A program made the position numbers and the translations under genes. From positions 105,074,363-105,138,362 of the forward strand of contig OX421961.1 in the NCBI GenBank assembly GCA_949128115.1: DNA of 64,000 nucleotides, in the 5' to 3' direction. The stretch's first letter is position 1, and the number at the start of each line of letters is the position of its first letter. This document shows positions 9,895 through 21,800 of this stretch, piece by piece. The DNA comes from Anaspis maculata. Its lineage: Eukaryota > Arthropoda > Insecta > Coleoptera > Scraptiidae. The notes below the pieces were generated by a model. It had not been told where the DNA came from and searched no databases. It worked only from the letters and a program-made list of their open reading frames with translations.

Positions 9895-12653
9895 CGCACT
9901 GCTCCAAAACTTCTGGAGAAGAAGGTCGAGGAGATGTTCTCGTCCCAGTGGGAGCACCTGAATGACAAAGAAAGGGAACTGGCGATGAAATTCATTCAAG
10001 AAGAAGCTACAGCCTTTGCGATGGAAGGCAGTCCAACTGGGAGGACCAGTGTGATTCAACATCGCATCAACACGGAGAGCGCTGCTCCGATTCGGCAAGC
10101 TCCCAGGCGCCTACCACTGGCAAAGCAAGAGGAGGTGTCCAAGCTTCTGAAGAACATGCTGGATGAAGGCGTGATTGAGGAGTCAACAAGTCTTCTCCGG
10201 TTGTTTTGGTTGAAAAGAAAGACGGAAGTACAAGATTTTGGGTCGACTATCGCAAACTCGATGATGTGACAAAGAAATACAGCTATCCACTGCCTCGGAT
10301 CGATGACACCTTGAGCACACTGTCCGGATCAAAATGGTTCTCAACGTTGGACCTGAAGAGTGGCTACTGGCAGGTCGGACTCCACCATGAGGACAAGGAA
10401 AAGACCGCATTCTCAGCGGGCAGCGGTCTTTACCAGTTTACGGTGATGCCTTTTGGGCTTTGTAACGCACCGGCCACGTTCGAAAGCCTGATGGAGTGCG
10501 TTTTGCGAGGTCTTACATGGGAGACTTGCCTGGTCTACCTTGACGACGTGATGGTCATCGGTCGGACGTTTGAAGAACATCTGAAGAACCTCCGCGAGGT
10601 GTTTCGACGACTTCAAGGTGCTTACCTAAAGCTGAATCCGAGAAAGTGCGTGCTTTTCCAGAAGCAGGTCAAATTTCTAGGACACGTCGTATCAGCCAAG
10701 GGAATCGAAACCGACCCATCGAAGTTGGAAGCTGTTCGAGAATGGCCACGACCGAAGAATCAACATGAAGTCAGGAGTTTCTTGGGCTTATGCACATATT
10801 ACAGGAGATTTGTGGAGAAGTTCGCAGACATTGCTAAGCCCTTACACAAACTGACTGAGGACCGTACTCCATTCTTGTGGACTAAAGAATGTGAGAACGC
10901 TTTCAAGACTTTGAAGATCGCGTTGTGTTCGAGTCCCATCCTGGCGTATCCTCAACTGCATGGACAATACATCTTGGACACTGATGCCAGCAACACCGGA
11001 ATTGGAGCAGTGCTGTCGCAATATCATCAGGGCCAAGAGCGGGTTGTGGAGTACTACAGCAAGGTGTTGTCCAAACCGGAAAGAAACTACTGCGTCACAC
11101 GCAAGGAACTGCTGGCCATAGTCAAAGCTGTCCATCACTTCCACCAATACCTCTACGGCCGAAAATTTCTGGTGAGGACTGACCACGCTGCGCTGAAGTG
11201 GTTGCTGCAGCTCAAGACACCCGAAAAACAGCTGGCACGGTGGATCGAGAAATTGCAGCAGTACGACTTTAAAATCCAACACCGTCCTGGGAAAAGTCAC
11301 GGAAATGCAGATGCTCTTTCTCGAAGACCGTGCAAAGAGGATTGCAAGCATTGTAAAAGAATGGACCAGCAGAATGGAAACGTTGGAGTCAAAGCAATCG
11401 TTGTTGCGACCCCGAGAAATTGGACTACAGCTGAACTCAGGAAAGAGCAACGAGAAGACCCGGCTATTGGTGCACTTGCTGAACGCAAGGAGAATGGTCA
11501 GGACAGACCAGAGTGGGCTGAAATCTCTGACGAAGGGCCCGAACTCAAAGCTCTCTGGGCCCAATGGAAATCTCTGAGAATGGAGAACGGTCTGCTGAAG
11601 CGAGTGTGGGAGAGCCCTGATGGAAAGAGGGAGATGGTTCAATTGGTGCTCCCCAAGACACGAGTGAAGGAGGTCCTAAAAGAGATGCACGACGGCGTCA
11701 CCGGAGGACACCTTGGGGTGAACAAGACGTTGGCCAAGGTGCGCGAGCGGTTCTATTGGGTGAACTGCCGGAACGACGTGGAAGCATGGTGCCGTAAATG
11801 TGAAGTTTGTGCGGCCAGCAAGGGACCAAGGACTCGTACCCGAGCGGAACTGAAGACCTACAATGTTGGAGCGCCCTTTGAACGCATCGCGATTGATGTG
11901 GCCGGACCGTTCCCGACAACAGAGAGTGGCAACAAGTACATCCTGGTTGCCATGGACTACTTCAGCAAGTGGCCAGAAGCATACGCCTTACCAAACCAAG
12001 AGGCTACCACAGTGGCGGGTGTGCTGGTGGATAACCTGATCAGTCGTTTCGGTGTACCACTGGAGTTGCACTCGGATCAAGGACGCAACTTTGAATCCAA
12101 CGTGTTCCAGGGTGTCTGCGATTTGCTTGGGATCAAGAAAACAAGGACTACGCCTCTTCATCCACGGTCCGACAGAATGGTGGAGCGATTCAACAGGACG
12201 ATGGAGCAGCATTTGTCAAAGGTAGTTGACGAACATCAGCGAGAGATACGTCTCCCTTGCGATTTGCAATTTGGCACGCCAGAGGACGACCCCAAAGCTG
12301 TTCCGGAGTATGTCGACGACTTGAGACAGCGGATGCACGACGTCCATGAAATAGTGCGGGACCGGATTCGACTGTCCACCGACCGGATGAAGACACGCTA
12401 CGACCTGAAGGCGAATTCAGCAGGATTTCAAGCTGGTGATCTTGTCTGGTTATACAATCCTCAACGGAGAAAGGGGAGGTCACCGAAGTTACACCCCGCC
12501 TGGGAAGGACATTACACGGTGGTCAAGAGAATCAACGACGTTGTTTATCGGATCCAGCGAGCCCCGAGAACCAAAATGAAAGTTGTTCACCTCGATCGTC
12601 TCGCACGTTACGCGGGGAGTAATGTTCAGCCTATTCGGGACGAACAGGCTTAA
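9895..12653 (+). pseudogene. pol: Pol part 2: reverse transcriptase, RNase H and integrase of the gypsy element, broken
   Basis: After the MITE the RT N-terminal linker reads in one frame (RTAPKLLEKK to about 10190). A small deletion near 10190-10200 then shifts the frame, and the rest reads from about 10200 to 12653. RT motifs are VDYRKLDD, LDLKSGYWQ, FGLCNAPATF and VYLDDVMV. RNase H reads DTDASNTGIGAVLSQ. Integrase has an H-H-C-C finger (GGHLGVNKT...CRKCEVC) and the D-D-E core (AIDVAGPF, LHSDQG, MVERFNRT). After the catalytic Glu, the stretch that normally leads into RLPCDL is much shorter than in related elements, suggesting an in-frame deletion of roughly 30-40 residues. The C-terminus (VVHLDRLARY) is gypsy-like, without a chromodomain or an envelope gene. 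Confidence 0.9.
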
Positions 12654-12664
12654 GAGGGGGGCAG

Positions 12665-13089
12665 TGTTACAAAGCTCGCGACCATCCCGGCTCTTTCTAG
12701 AGAAATCTAGCATTACGCGTTGCATTCGGGAAGCATCGAGAGACTTCAGCGGTAGGTCACGACACGTCGAGACTTCTGGCGGAGGTGCCGTAGAAAATAC
12801 GCGTATATTCTCGACGCAGATACCAGAGAAATCCTCGTGTGCTGTAAACATCATCAGGAAGCATCCAGAACCTTCGAAGCCACTATAAGAGAGGAGCTTG
12901 ACCTGACATCGAGAGAGTTTGAATCGAGCGACCGTGGCGTCAACACCTTAAGCGACATTGTGAATTTCCAAGCGATTAATAATTCTGTGCGTTATTTAGT
13001 TGTGTCGGTAGTAGCTAATAAAGTGCAGTTTGTTTACAAGTAAATCAGTGCATTTAATTTCGAGATAGGCGAACCCGAATATCGTAACA
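12665..13089 (+). repeat. 3' LTR of the Ty3/gypsy element
   Basis: This is the second 425-bp LTR, with the same length and termini as 6929-7353. It is preceded by the polypurine tract AAGAGGGGGG and followed by the duplication ATAG at 13090-13093. Confidence 0.95.
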
Positions 13090-13229
13090 ATAGGATGTTT
13101 AATTCAACTGACTTATCCGTATCCGTCCAAACTTGACCTTGATCTGATGAAACTTTAACTGAACATAATTATATGGATATTGAAGTTGTCTTTTGAACTG
13201 AACAGAACTAATGGCGACTACGAAACCCA

Positions 13230-14490
13230 GCTAAAGGAGACCTGAAGGGGCTTGTTTCACTTGGCAGAATATGTTTATACACAAAACTAAGCATGTATGG
13301 CATTCCCTAAATAGTACGCTCGTTTGTACGCTTAATTTACGCATTTCAGTATGAACACTCAGCACACCACAGCCAAATAGGTGACCCAAAACGGCTTGGT
13401 TCACTCAACAGTGTATTTTTACTGATAATAGCTGCGTTCGGTAATTACATGTGAGAGGCGATGCAGATGCGTCTGATATGTGTTGGTTGTTAGTCACGTG
13501 ACCAAAATATGATTTGACAAAACCGAACGATGCAGATGAAATAATGACAGATGACAGGTGAAACAATAAGTGAAGTTGACAGCTGACGGCGTGCGCTCCC
13601 GCTTAGTCGAATTTGTTTACCTGGCAAATGGCAAAGTCACACACGTTACACACGTATATCGCCACTTTCGCTCCTTCTGCCATTTTTACGCCAAATAACC
13701 AGCCCCAGCCAGCAGTGTCACACTTGTTGCTCACTCAAATGCGGAAATATGCCTAATCCCTAACCTCAAACGAGCAACGCAGAATGACAAGTTGACATAC
13801 GTCAAAAAAAGATCTGGGACCTCGGCCATAAACCTCCGAGCAAACGGATGTACATCTGATGCGTCTGTCAGGGAATATCCGAACGCTTCAGATCTGCGTC
13901 GATTTGCTTGAGATGCAATAACCGAACGATGAAGATGTAAATCGGGCATCTGACGTAATAACCGAACGCAGCTAATACATCAAACTGAGCACGTATGACA
14001 TGCCTGGATCGGGAAGCTCAATGTATGTCTTAATACGAACACTCAGCACACCACAGCCATACAAAGGGCCCGGATGAGCTTGTTTCACTTGACAATGTGT
14101 TCATACATAAAAGTATGCACGTATGACATTCCTCGATTCGTAGGCTTCAATTAAGTCTTTTAATTTGAACATTCAGCACATCACACCCAAACAGAAAGCC
14201 CGGAAGGGCTTGTTTGACTTGATACTGTGTTCATATATCAATTGAGATTCAATAAAAAATGCGACAGTATTTAACATGGAGTAATGGAGTATACCGAGTT
14301 TATGATTTTTTTTGTCAGCGCCACAGCACGCCAAATTGGTACGCTCCGTACGAAACAATGTCTCAGGCAGGTTTTCTTTGCAACTGAGGTTACGGCACCT
14401 CGATTAGTACGTACGCTTGATTTACACCTTTCAATACGAACACTCAGCACACCACAGCCATTACCTATAAGTGGCCCTTGACAATGTGTG
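13230..14490. repeat. ~130-bp satellite array, interrupted by a MITE
   Basis: ACACTCAGCACACCACAGCC or a close variant occurs near 13363, 14040, 14170 and 14444. Each copy is preceded by a CTTAATTTACGC-like run and followed by a GGGCTTGTTTCACTTG-like run. Spacing is about 130 bp, or twice that, once the 547 bp of MITE plus duplication is removed. Units are diverged, so this is an old short array. Confidence 0.8.
13431..13972. mobile_element. 542-bp MITE inserted in the satellite
   Basis: The inverted ends are GCTGCGTTCGGTAATTAC at the left and TAATAACCGAACGCAGC at the right. The element is bracketed by TAATA at 13426-13430 and 13973-13977, a possible 5-bp duplication. The centre has no coding potential. 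The repeated ACCGAACGATG words and AGATG runs make the sub-ends partly repetitive. Confidence 0.8.
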
Positions 14491-14539
14491 TTTATGTTTA
14501 TTCATAAAATAAGGAACGCACAGTATTTCTCGATTCACC

Positions 14540-14690
14540 AGTTGAATAAAGCACGATGTTCTACTTTTCTTGTATAATGACCATTACTCATTCAGATGCT
14601 TCACGTCAGTCGCCAAGGCTCTTGTGAGCAAACTGCATCCTCTTGAATAATAGCAATTATTACAGGCTCGTTGAATAATATACTGTTATA
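14540..14690. repeat. Imperfect hairpin repeat, copy 1 (second copy near 45.4 kb)
   Basis: The core ATTACTCATTCAGATGCTTCACG...CGCCAAGGCTC...AAACTGCATCCTCTTGAAT reads nearly the same inverted. It resembles a copy at about 45375-45500 in the same orientation, including the flank TTGAATAATATACTGTTAT. Confidence 0.75.
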
Positions 14691-15447
14691 CGTTTGTTTA
14701 CAAATTATTCGAGTACCTAACGCAAATTCGTAACAGCAGTACTTTTCAAGATACGCACCTGGTCAAGCAGACCAGTCAGTTGATGTTGAGATTGTTAAGG
14801 ACACCAGTCGATTGCTATAGACCTTCTCATATAGGTGGTTCCCTTTCCTCACAGCTCGTGCGCAGGTCTTCATGCATACAAACTCACTGGTTCAATTGGC
14901 TGTTTAACCAAGAGCACTTTATCGATCGGGTTGGTTAGGGTTGGGGTTGGCGACGGACGGCGCCAATATAGGTGAACGTGCTCCCCAAGGACCCCAAGTA
15001 AATGAGAATGGCTATAGTATAAAATGCGCTCACGCTTTCCTGCTAGACAGCCTTATTTTCTGACAAAAATTTATCGTTAAGGTTAATCTGGTAAGAGAAA
15101 TGATGGCTCTGCTCATTCACTGCAAGTTTTGTTTTGAGAAAAAGTTTTAATAGCTTTTTTTCAACAAACAAAAATTACAAACTCGCAGTGGATGAGTACA
15201 GCCATTCTTTCTTATTCCAAATTGACTTCAACGATAAATTTCTGTTGCAAAATGAAGCTAAAATTGATCAATCGACCGGCGCCCGCAAATTGAATTTGAA
15301 ATAGTCAGTATGCACTAAACTTCTGCAAGATGATGTTTTCTCAGTAATTAGAACACTCTTAACACTTCTCACCACCACCATCACTGTCATACTTTCACGC
15401 GTAATTGTGCTCGACAGCCACGTGCTCATTCTATCCACCTAAATTAC
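14691..15447. other. Non-coding stretch downstream of the last USP exon seen, with a short fold-back
   Basis: No gene was recognised. An inverted repeat at about 15050-15260 has arms holding ACAAAAATTTATCGTTAA and TTCAACGATAAATTTCTGT, around a T-rich then A-rich centre. This stretch would be intron if the USP gene continues leftward. I looked for DUSP-domain coding sequence here on the minus strand and found none. Confidence 0.5.
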
Positions 15448-15878
15448 CTGCTGATCCATTGTTTGGAGATGTAAGCGACTTGGTCCGTGGTAAAGGAATG
15501 TAGATTTGACAGCTTCACAGCCTTGCTTCTGACTTCGTTCGCGGTCCCTGTCACCTTGCGGTAGAACAGCACGTACGCCTCGCACGACAGTACTTTTTCC
15601 GGCGTGACTCTGGTGACGTACTGATCGTCGAACTCGTACCACTGGCCGTTGTTAAGAGCGTAGCAAATGTAATGACCGCCGCCGGCGGTGCCGTGATGGC
15701 AGATAACCGAGAACAGTTCGTAGGTCGTGACTTTGGAGATGCAGTCCTGGTGCAGGTAGGGCCGCATGTCCAGACCTTTCAGCGGAAAACTGACGGCCGA
15801 CGAGATTTTGCTGCTGAACATTAGTTCGTGTCTGAATCGCTTCAGGTGTATGCAGAGTATTTCCGGCAGCTGCAAGAC
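15448..15878 (-). CDS. Usp20-33: USP20/33 exon 6: C-terminal half of the catalytic domain
   Basis: The exon runs from acceptor TTTGTGTTCCAG|GTC to donor AGCAG|GTAATT. It encodes [15 protein letters not shown], the His box and the final catalytic strands, and ends in phase 2. The donor consensus is good, so at least one more exon is expected to the left. Confidence 0.93.
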
Positions 15879-18800
15879 CTGGAACACAAAACAAATTCAT
15901 TTCCAGCGCCAGCGTCTCGATGAGGTCGGATGTCGAAACGCGGTCAACGATATTCCGTCAAAAATACCTTGGTAAAAATGAGTCAAGCTACATGTTCCAC
16001 TCCAAAAAACTTCAGCGCTAAACTCTCACTCTGAACATTGAGTATTTGAATTGAAAATGCCTTTCCTTATCTTGACCTGACATCTCGCCTGACATTACAG
16101 GGCGCGGGACAAATGTGTGTCGTGTGACAGCTGTATTGTCTGATGTGTCCGGTGATATCTTGGTAATTTCATTTTGAAAAAACCTGAAAACAAATTCCAG
16201 GCCCTGCTGTGTTGCAAATAAAAGTTGAACGGAAAATAGGTAAGTAACCTCCAGTTCCACCCATCTTGTATACACGAGTTAACTTTATCACTTTCATAGT
16301 AACCAAGCAACTGGTCTACTAAGTAACCTGCTATTGGCTGTTGCGTAGCAATTATGGGCGTGATTGAGTAATTTCGCTCGTAAAACTTTGGGATATTCTG
16401 TGCTTTGGTGAAACTGGAAATAAGTCTTTTGTCAAAGCTTTATCATCACCTGTGAGGTAGTGAGTAATGGATTCCAAGATTTCCAAATTTATGTACGACT
16501 GGTCGATTATAACTACGCTCTTGCACATCTATCTGAGCTTGACAGCTAAAGGTGCTGTGAACGATGTTTGAAATTTGTATTAGATGTCTTTCCACTGGAC
16601 ATTTTTGTTCAGATATTTTGGCGACATACCGGTTGATGCAAAGACAATGATGGCGTTACCTTGCTAAACTTGATCCCGTTCCTGAGTTTGTTGCACTTTT
16701 CGCAGCTGTACATGTTGTCGCCCTTCAGTTCGTCCGTGCTGAAGAACGCCGCCAGACAGTCGTGCAGCGTCACAATGGGACCATAAAACCACGATTTCAG
16801 CCACGCCAATATCCATGTCACCCATCCGTCTTGGATCGGCATCAGGGCATCGGAACAGGCCACCCCAGGTGGTGCTGTGCGACCATGCAGGACGACCAGA
16901 TGATCCCTCGACGGTATCGGGAGCGAAAGATCCTGGAATGTTTCTACCCGACTCGAAACCCTGTCGCAAGTTAGACATTGAACGGACGACAGCAGCTTGC
17001 CGTCGAAAACGTCGGAAATTATCGAACGGTACTTCTGCGGTTTCTTTGCGTTAATATTTGTACTACTATTACAACTAGTATTTGGCGAGCTTGTACTTGG
17101 CTGTGAATCTGAAAGACGAGAGTATGAAATTATTTCGTTCCCTACTTTGCTTTTTTTTTGATCAGGTACCTATCACCATGCTGGTACTCTGTAGCCTTGT
17201 TCGGATACGTCGACCAGGGCTGGACGACCGGCTCATGCGTCGTTTCGAACTGTTCGAAGGTTTGTCAGTGTCATCGCTCAGACTAGACCTTTCACTCACA
17301 CCCGAATCGCACGTTTCGTATTCACCCTCACTAGAATCGTAGCTCGAACTCATGGCCGCGTCGTCCATGGCCATGCTGAACGTGTCCGCATCTGAGGCAG
17401 AGGAGCACTCTGGCGGGCAAAGCTGCTTTAGTTCTTCGTGTAATTGATCCATGAAGTTGCGTAAAAATTCTTGCGTATCGTGCTGCGCGTAGCCTCTGAA
17501 CATCGGATGGACGTTCCGGATTCCGTAAAGAATTCCTGCAACCACCAACACCATCAGAAAGTTATCGCTTTGCAGATCATTTCGACCTCCATCCCTTTTT
17601 ATCCTAACTAATCTTGCATTTTTCCGAAATCAGAACATCGTATATCTCAAACTTCACATTCAGTAACAGTAATCTAATCTGCCCCCCCCCCCCCCCCTCA
17701 AGTTAACAACATTTTCTCTAGTATAAAACTTGACTGTTTTACGTGTGTTTCGCCCATTATTGACGGGTCATCAGTGTGGAGAAACATTTAAGCCCAGGAG
17801 CAAGTCAATGAAAGTCAATGAATACAAAGAATTCTAAATCGTCCCGGAAATCGTAAAGCTGGCATAAAAAACGACTAGAATGAAATAGGTTCTCCTGTGA
17901 TGCCATCTTCCACATAAATCATCCCTCAAATGATCCATGTATTAAAATAATTATGATTTAGTCTCAAAGAGCTCTCTGGGAATTAGATCATCCACAACAT
18001 GTATTTTGAGTTGATAGTCTTTTCAGTTTGCACTCATGTTTAATCCGTCAATCAATGAGACCTAATCGTTTTCAACACGTATGTTTGTGAGAGCTAGGAA
18101 ATTAATTTTATACACAAACCTGATGGCGTCACGTATCCTCCGTTCTTCTTCCACATCTCGCGCATCAGTCCCTGATATGTCCTACTCAGTCCCGGCTTCT
18201 TCCCCTCGGACAGTATCTGGACGATGGTGGCGCACTCCAGGAAGAACCTGGTGAGCGGCACAGCGTTGCTGAGGGCCTGCAGGGCCGCGTTCATGTAGCA
18301 GGTGTTGCCGATGTTCTGGAGACCGACGAGGCCCACCGGTCTGTCCAGGGTCAGCTCGGAGGCCTCGTCGATGTCGCTCGCTTCGCTCGCATCGCCGCTC
18401 ATGCCGACGTTCAAGCCTACGGTTTTTTCGAAAGCGAACACATCCGACGAACGTTCTGGGGAAGCGGTACGCAACGTGCTGTAGCTCCCATGACCCGAGT
18501 CCCTCGATGACTTGTAGGTGGTGGTAACACAATTGTCCATCTCCTGGTCGCTGTCGTAGATGGTCGACGACGCATTCGATGCCATTTCCATGAACACTTC
18601 CGTTCTACACTCGTAACACCACAGCCGTTTGGTCATCAAGTTCATATGAATGCAGTGCGAAGGATTCTCCTGGAAATCGAAACTGGACCTTAGGACGTGT
18701 TTCGTACTGGCATTAACAGTTCTCGTCGACAAAGACACCACCACTTAGTTATAAAGCTGAAGCCATTCTTTTAGCAAGATGCACATATCAGCGGAGATTG

Positions 18801-21800
18801 CTCATCATCCATCATATCACAATTCCATTACAATTCATTTTTCAAATGTTGAAAATGTAATATCTGGTTTTGACTATTGAACTTGTTATTGATTGCCATT
18901 TTCACCCTTACTTACTTCGCGTAATGTTTAAAATGCAGTCAAACTTGAACAATATAAATCGTTCTGTGTTAGCGGAAAAGTAGCTAATGAATCAATTTTA
19001 ATCTAAATATTTAGTTGCAATCGAAAAAATTTAGTTTAAAAACTGGCTATGTTCTGCACAAGTGTTCACGATGATATACATTCCTCTGCTAAAAGATTCC
19101 CATTTAAGATAGGTTCAAAAATAAACTTTTTCATTCAAGACTTTTTTCATTAACTTTAAATCTGCTAATCGTAATTTTCTCAATGCAACCTATTTTTATG
19201 ATAACACACAGCACATTATGTTATTTCCACAAATGAGCTGTCAAAAAATTATTAAAATCATTTTATATACGGGTTGTCCCACGAAGTAACAGACATGGCT
19301 TGAGGGTAGATGTACATTTTCGAGACAAATCAGAATCTCCATTCGAAATTTTCCTGACATCCTCCGTTTCCGATATACAGGGTGACTTATGTGTTCAACC
19401 GAATCATAACCGGAACAGCGTTTGACTGATTTAAATTGAAATTAAAAAAAATATATTCCGGAAGAATTTCTGTGAATATATATTTTTTTCGAATTAGCTA
19501 AATAGTGCCAAACAATTCAATAACCACATTTTGTAGCATTTTTATGTAGTTTCCGAATATGACTTCAGATTTTGGAAAAAAATCTATACCGGATGACTTT
19601 TTCAACAGAAACTCGAAGAACAAAGCTTTGAGTAAGGCCCTGTTTTCTCTTCATAAATGAATAGGATGCTCCAAAGGCCTTTGGTGTAAGAATATAATAC
19701 CTGCAAAATTTCAATCGATTCTATTGATCTATTCGTGAGATATCGCCAATCAAAACTTTTCGGTTGAACACATAAATCACCCTGTATATCGGTAACAGAG
19801 GACGTCAGGAAAATTTCGAATGCAGATTCTGATTTGCCTTGAGAAAGTCCATCTACCGTTGAACTTGTATTTTCGTTAACTATTGAAAATGCACTAATAG
19901 TACGGTGGTTAAGCGCCAAAAAAAGCTCGAACTATGCATTTTAAGCTTAAGCAATGCGCTTTTGGGGTTCGATTGGGGATACCCAAACCTTAATTTCAAG
20001 AGTTGGAGACATCGGTGCACTCGATGCGGATGGGGTCTGGGGGGCCCTTGAAAGTTGAAGGTGCGAGGCTTCTCACCAAATCACCATACCACCACGTAAT
20101 TCCTACTTGGATGTCATAAAACGACTCTAACCTACACATTGACAACATTTGTTACCATGTCCCAACAGTTCTTCACACTGAAAAAAATTAATTCTTATGA
20201 CAGATCGGAAAAAACTGTTTTTCTCAATTCTTCATCCCCACAACGAATAAACTGCCAAGTTTGGTGTCATTTTAAAGTAAACGGCATCCTCTGATTTCAT
20301 TCACTGAGTCAAAATGTTTGTGAGACCACCGTGCAAAGAATGGCACGACAAGAAGTGAGCATTTTTGAGCACCTCATTTAACAGTAGTTTCTTGGCTGAT
20401 ACCAATCGATATGATTGATAATTTTGTCATGGATCAATAACTTGAACTCTTTTGTAACGGTAGTGCATGTGAATGAAACTCGACACGAGCGTGGAGGCCT
20501 GGAAAAAATATTTTTCTCCAGCAGTCGAATTTATTTCACGCCTACTGAGCGTTAGTTTGTTGGGCTCAGGCAGGCAGCGTTTGGATAGGTTTGGAGACAA
20601 AATTTTCATATCTGTCTATGAAGCTGAGTGGCATAATTCTGGAAACTGATCTGCGAATCATTAAAGATTATTTTGACGGTCACTAGGTACCCCCATGGGG
20701 ATTAACTGCACAGAGATCATGGCTGACGACGGAGGGCATTCAACTTTAAAAGTGTTATTTTCTTTTTTCCTCTACCAACCTTCAAGGTTGTTACCATTTT
20801 GTACGTGTAAGTTTTCTTATGTTTGGAGAAGAAATAATTCTATAAAAACAACCGTGAAAATGACTGTCAGAGTGGCAGAGAATAAGATCTTGGGCGTTCA
20901 ATTCCCTCCGCCGTTAGCCATCACTTCTGCAGTTAACCCCCATGTGGGTACCTGACCAGCAAAACAATCATTGATGATTCATAAATCAATTTTCAGAATT
21001 AAATTGCTCAAATTTCGAGATAGATATGAAAATTTTGCTTTTAAAGCTTTCCAAACGCTCCCTACCTAAGCCCTGCGAACTGACGCTCAGTAGGCGTGGA
21101 AAAAAAATCGACCGCTAGAGAAAAACAAATTTCCCAGGCCCTCACGCTCGTGTCGAGTTTCATGCACATGCATTATCGTTACAAAAGAGTTCAAGTTATT
21201 GATCCATGACCAAATTATCAATCATATCGATTGGGAACAGACAAGAAACTACTGTTGAATGAGGTGCTTGAAAATGCTCACTTCTTGGCGTGCCATTCTT
21301 TGCACGGTGGTCTCACAAACATTTTGACTCGGTGAATGAAATCAGAGGATGCCGTTTACTCGAAAATGATACCACACTTGGCAGTTTATTCGTTGTGGGG
21401 ATGAAGAATTGAGAAAAACTGTTTTTTCCGATCTGTCATAGAATTAATTTTTTTCAGTTTGAAGAACTATTTGGGCATGATAACAAATGTTGTCAATGTA
21501 CAGGTTAGAGTCGTTTGATGGCCTCCCAGTAGAAATCACGTGGTGGTATGGTGATTTGGTGGGAAGCCTCGCACCTTCAACTTTCAAGGGCCCCCCAGAC
21601 CCCCTCCGCATCGAGTGCACCGATGTCTCCAACTCTTGAAATTAAAGTTGAGGGACCCCCAATCAAACCCCAAAAGCGCATTGCTTAAGCTCAAAATGCA
21701 TAGTTAGAACGCTTAACCACCGGACTATAAAGTATACAGGTTGACTAAAGTGCATTTTTGAGTCCTGGTCCAATAAGACTGACGTTAAATGAAACTAATT

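Larger units (their letters stand above)
6929..13089 (+). mobile_element. Complete Ty3/gypsy LTR retrotransposon, inactivated
   Basis: Two 425-bp LTRs (6929-7353 and 12665-13089) start TGTTACAAAG and end CGTAACA. They flank gag and pol in the order protease, reverse transcriptase, RNase H, integrase, which defines Ty3/gypsy. The element sits in a 4-bp duplication ATAG (6925-6928 and 13090-13093). The LTRs differ at about nine positions by my reading, roughly 2%, so insertion is fairly recent. The polypurine tract AAGAGGGGGG lies just before the 3' LTR. No envelope-like frame follows pol. Pol is broken by an inserted MITE, a frameshift and an apparent deletion. Confidence 0.95.

Noticed and set aside
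12654..12664. Envelope gene after gypsy pol
   Set aside because: Only 11 bp separates the pol stop from the 3' LTR, so there is no room for an env frame.
14930..14960. GGTTAGGGTTGGGGTTGG run resembling telomere repeats
   Set aside because: Only about two imperfect units, not an array. It is no evidence for a telomere or an interstitial telomeric block.
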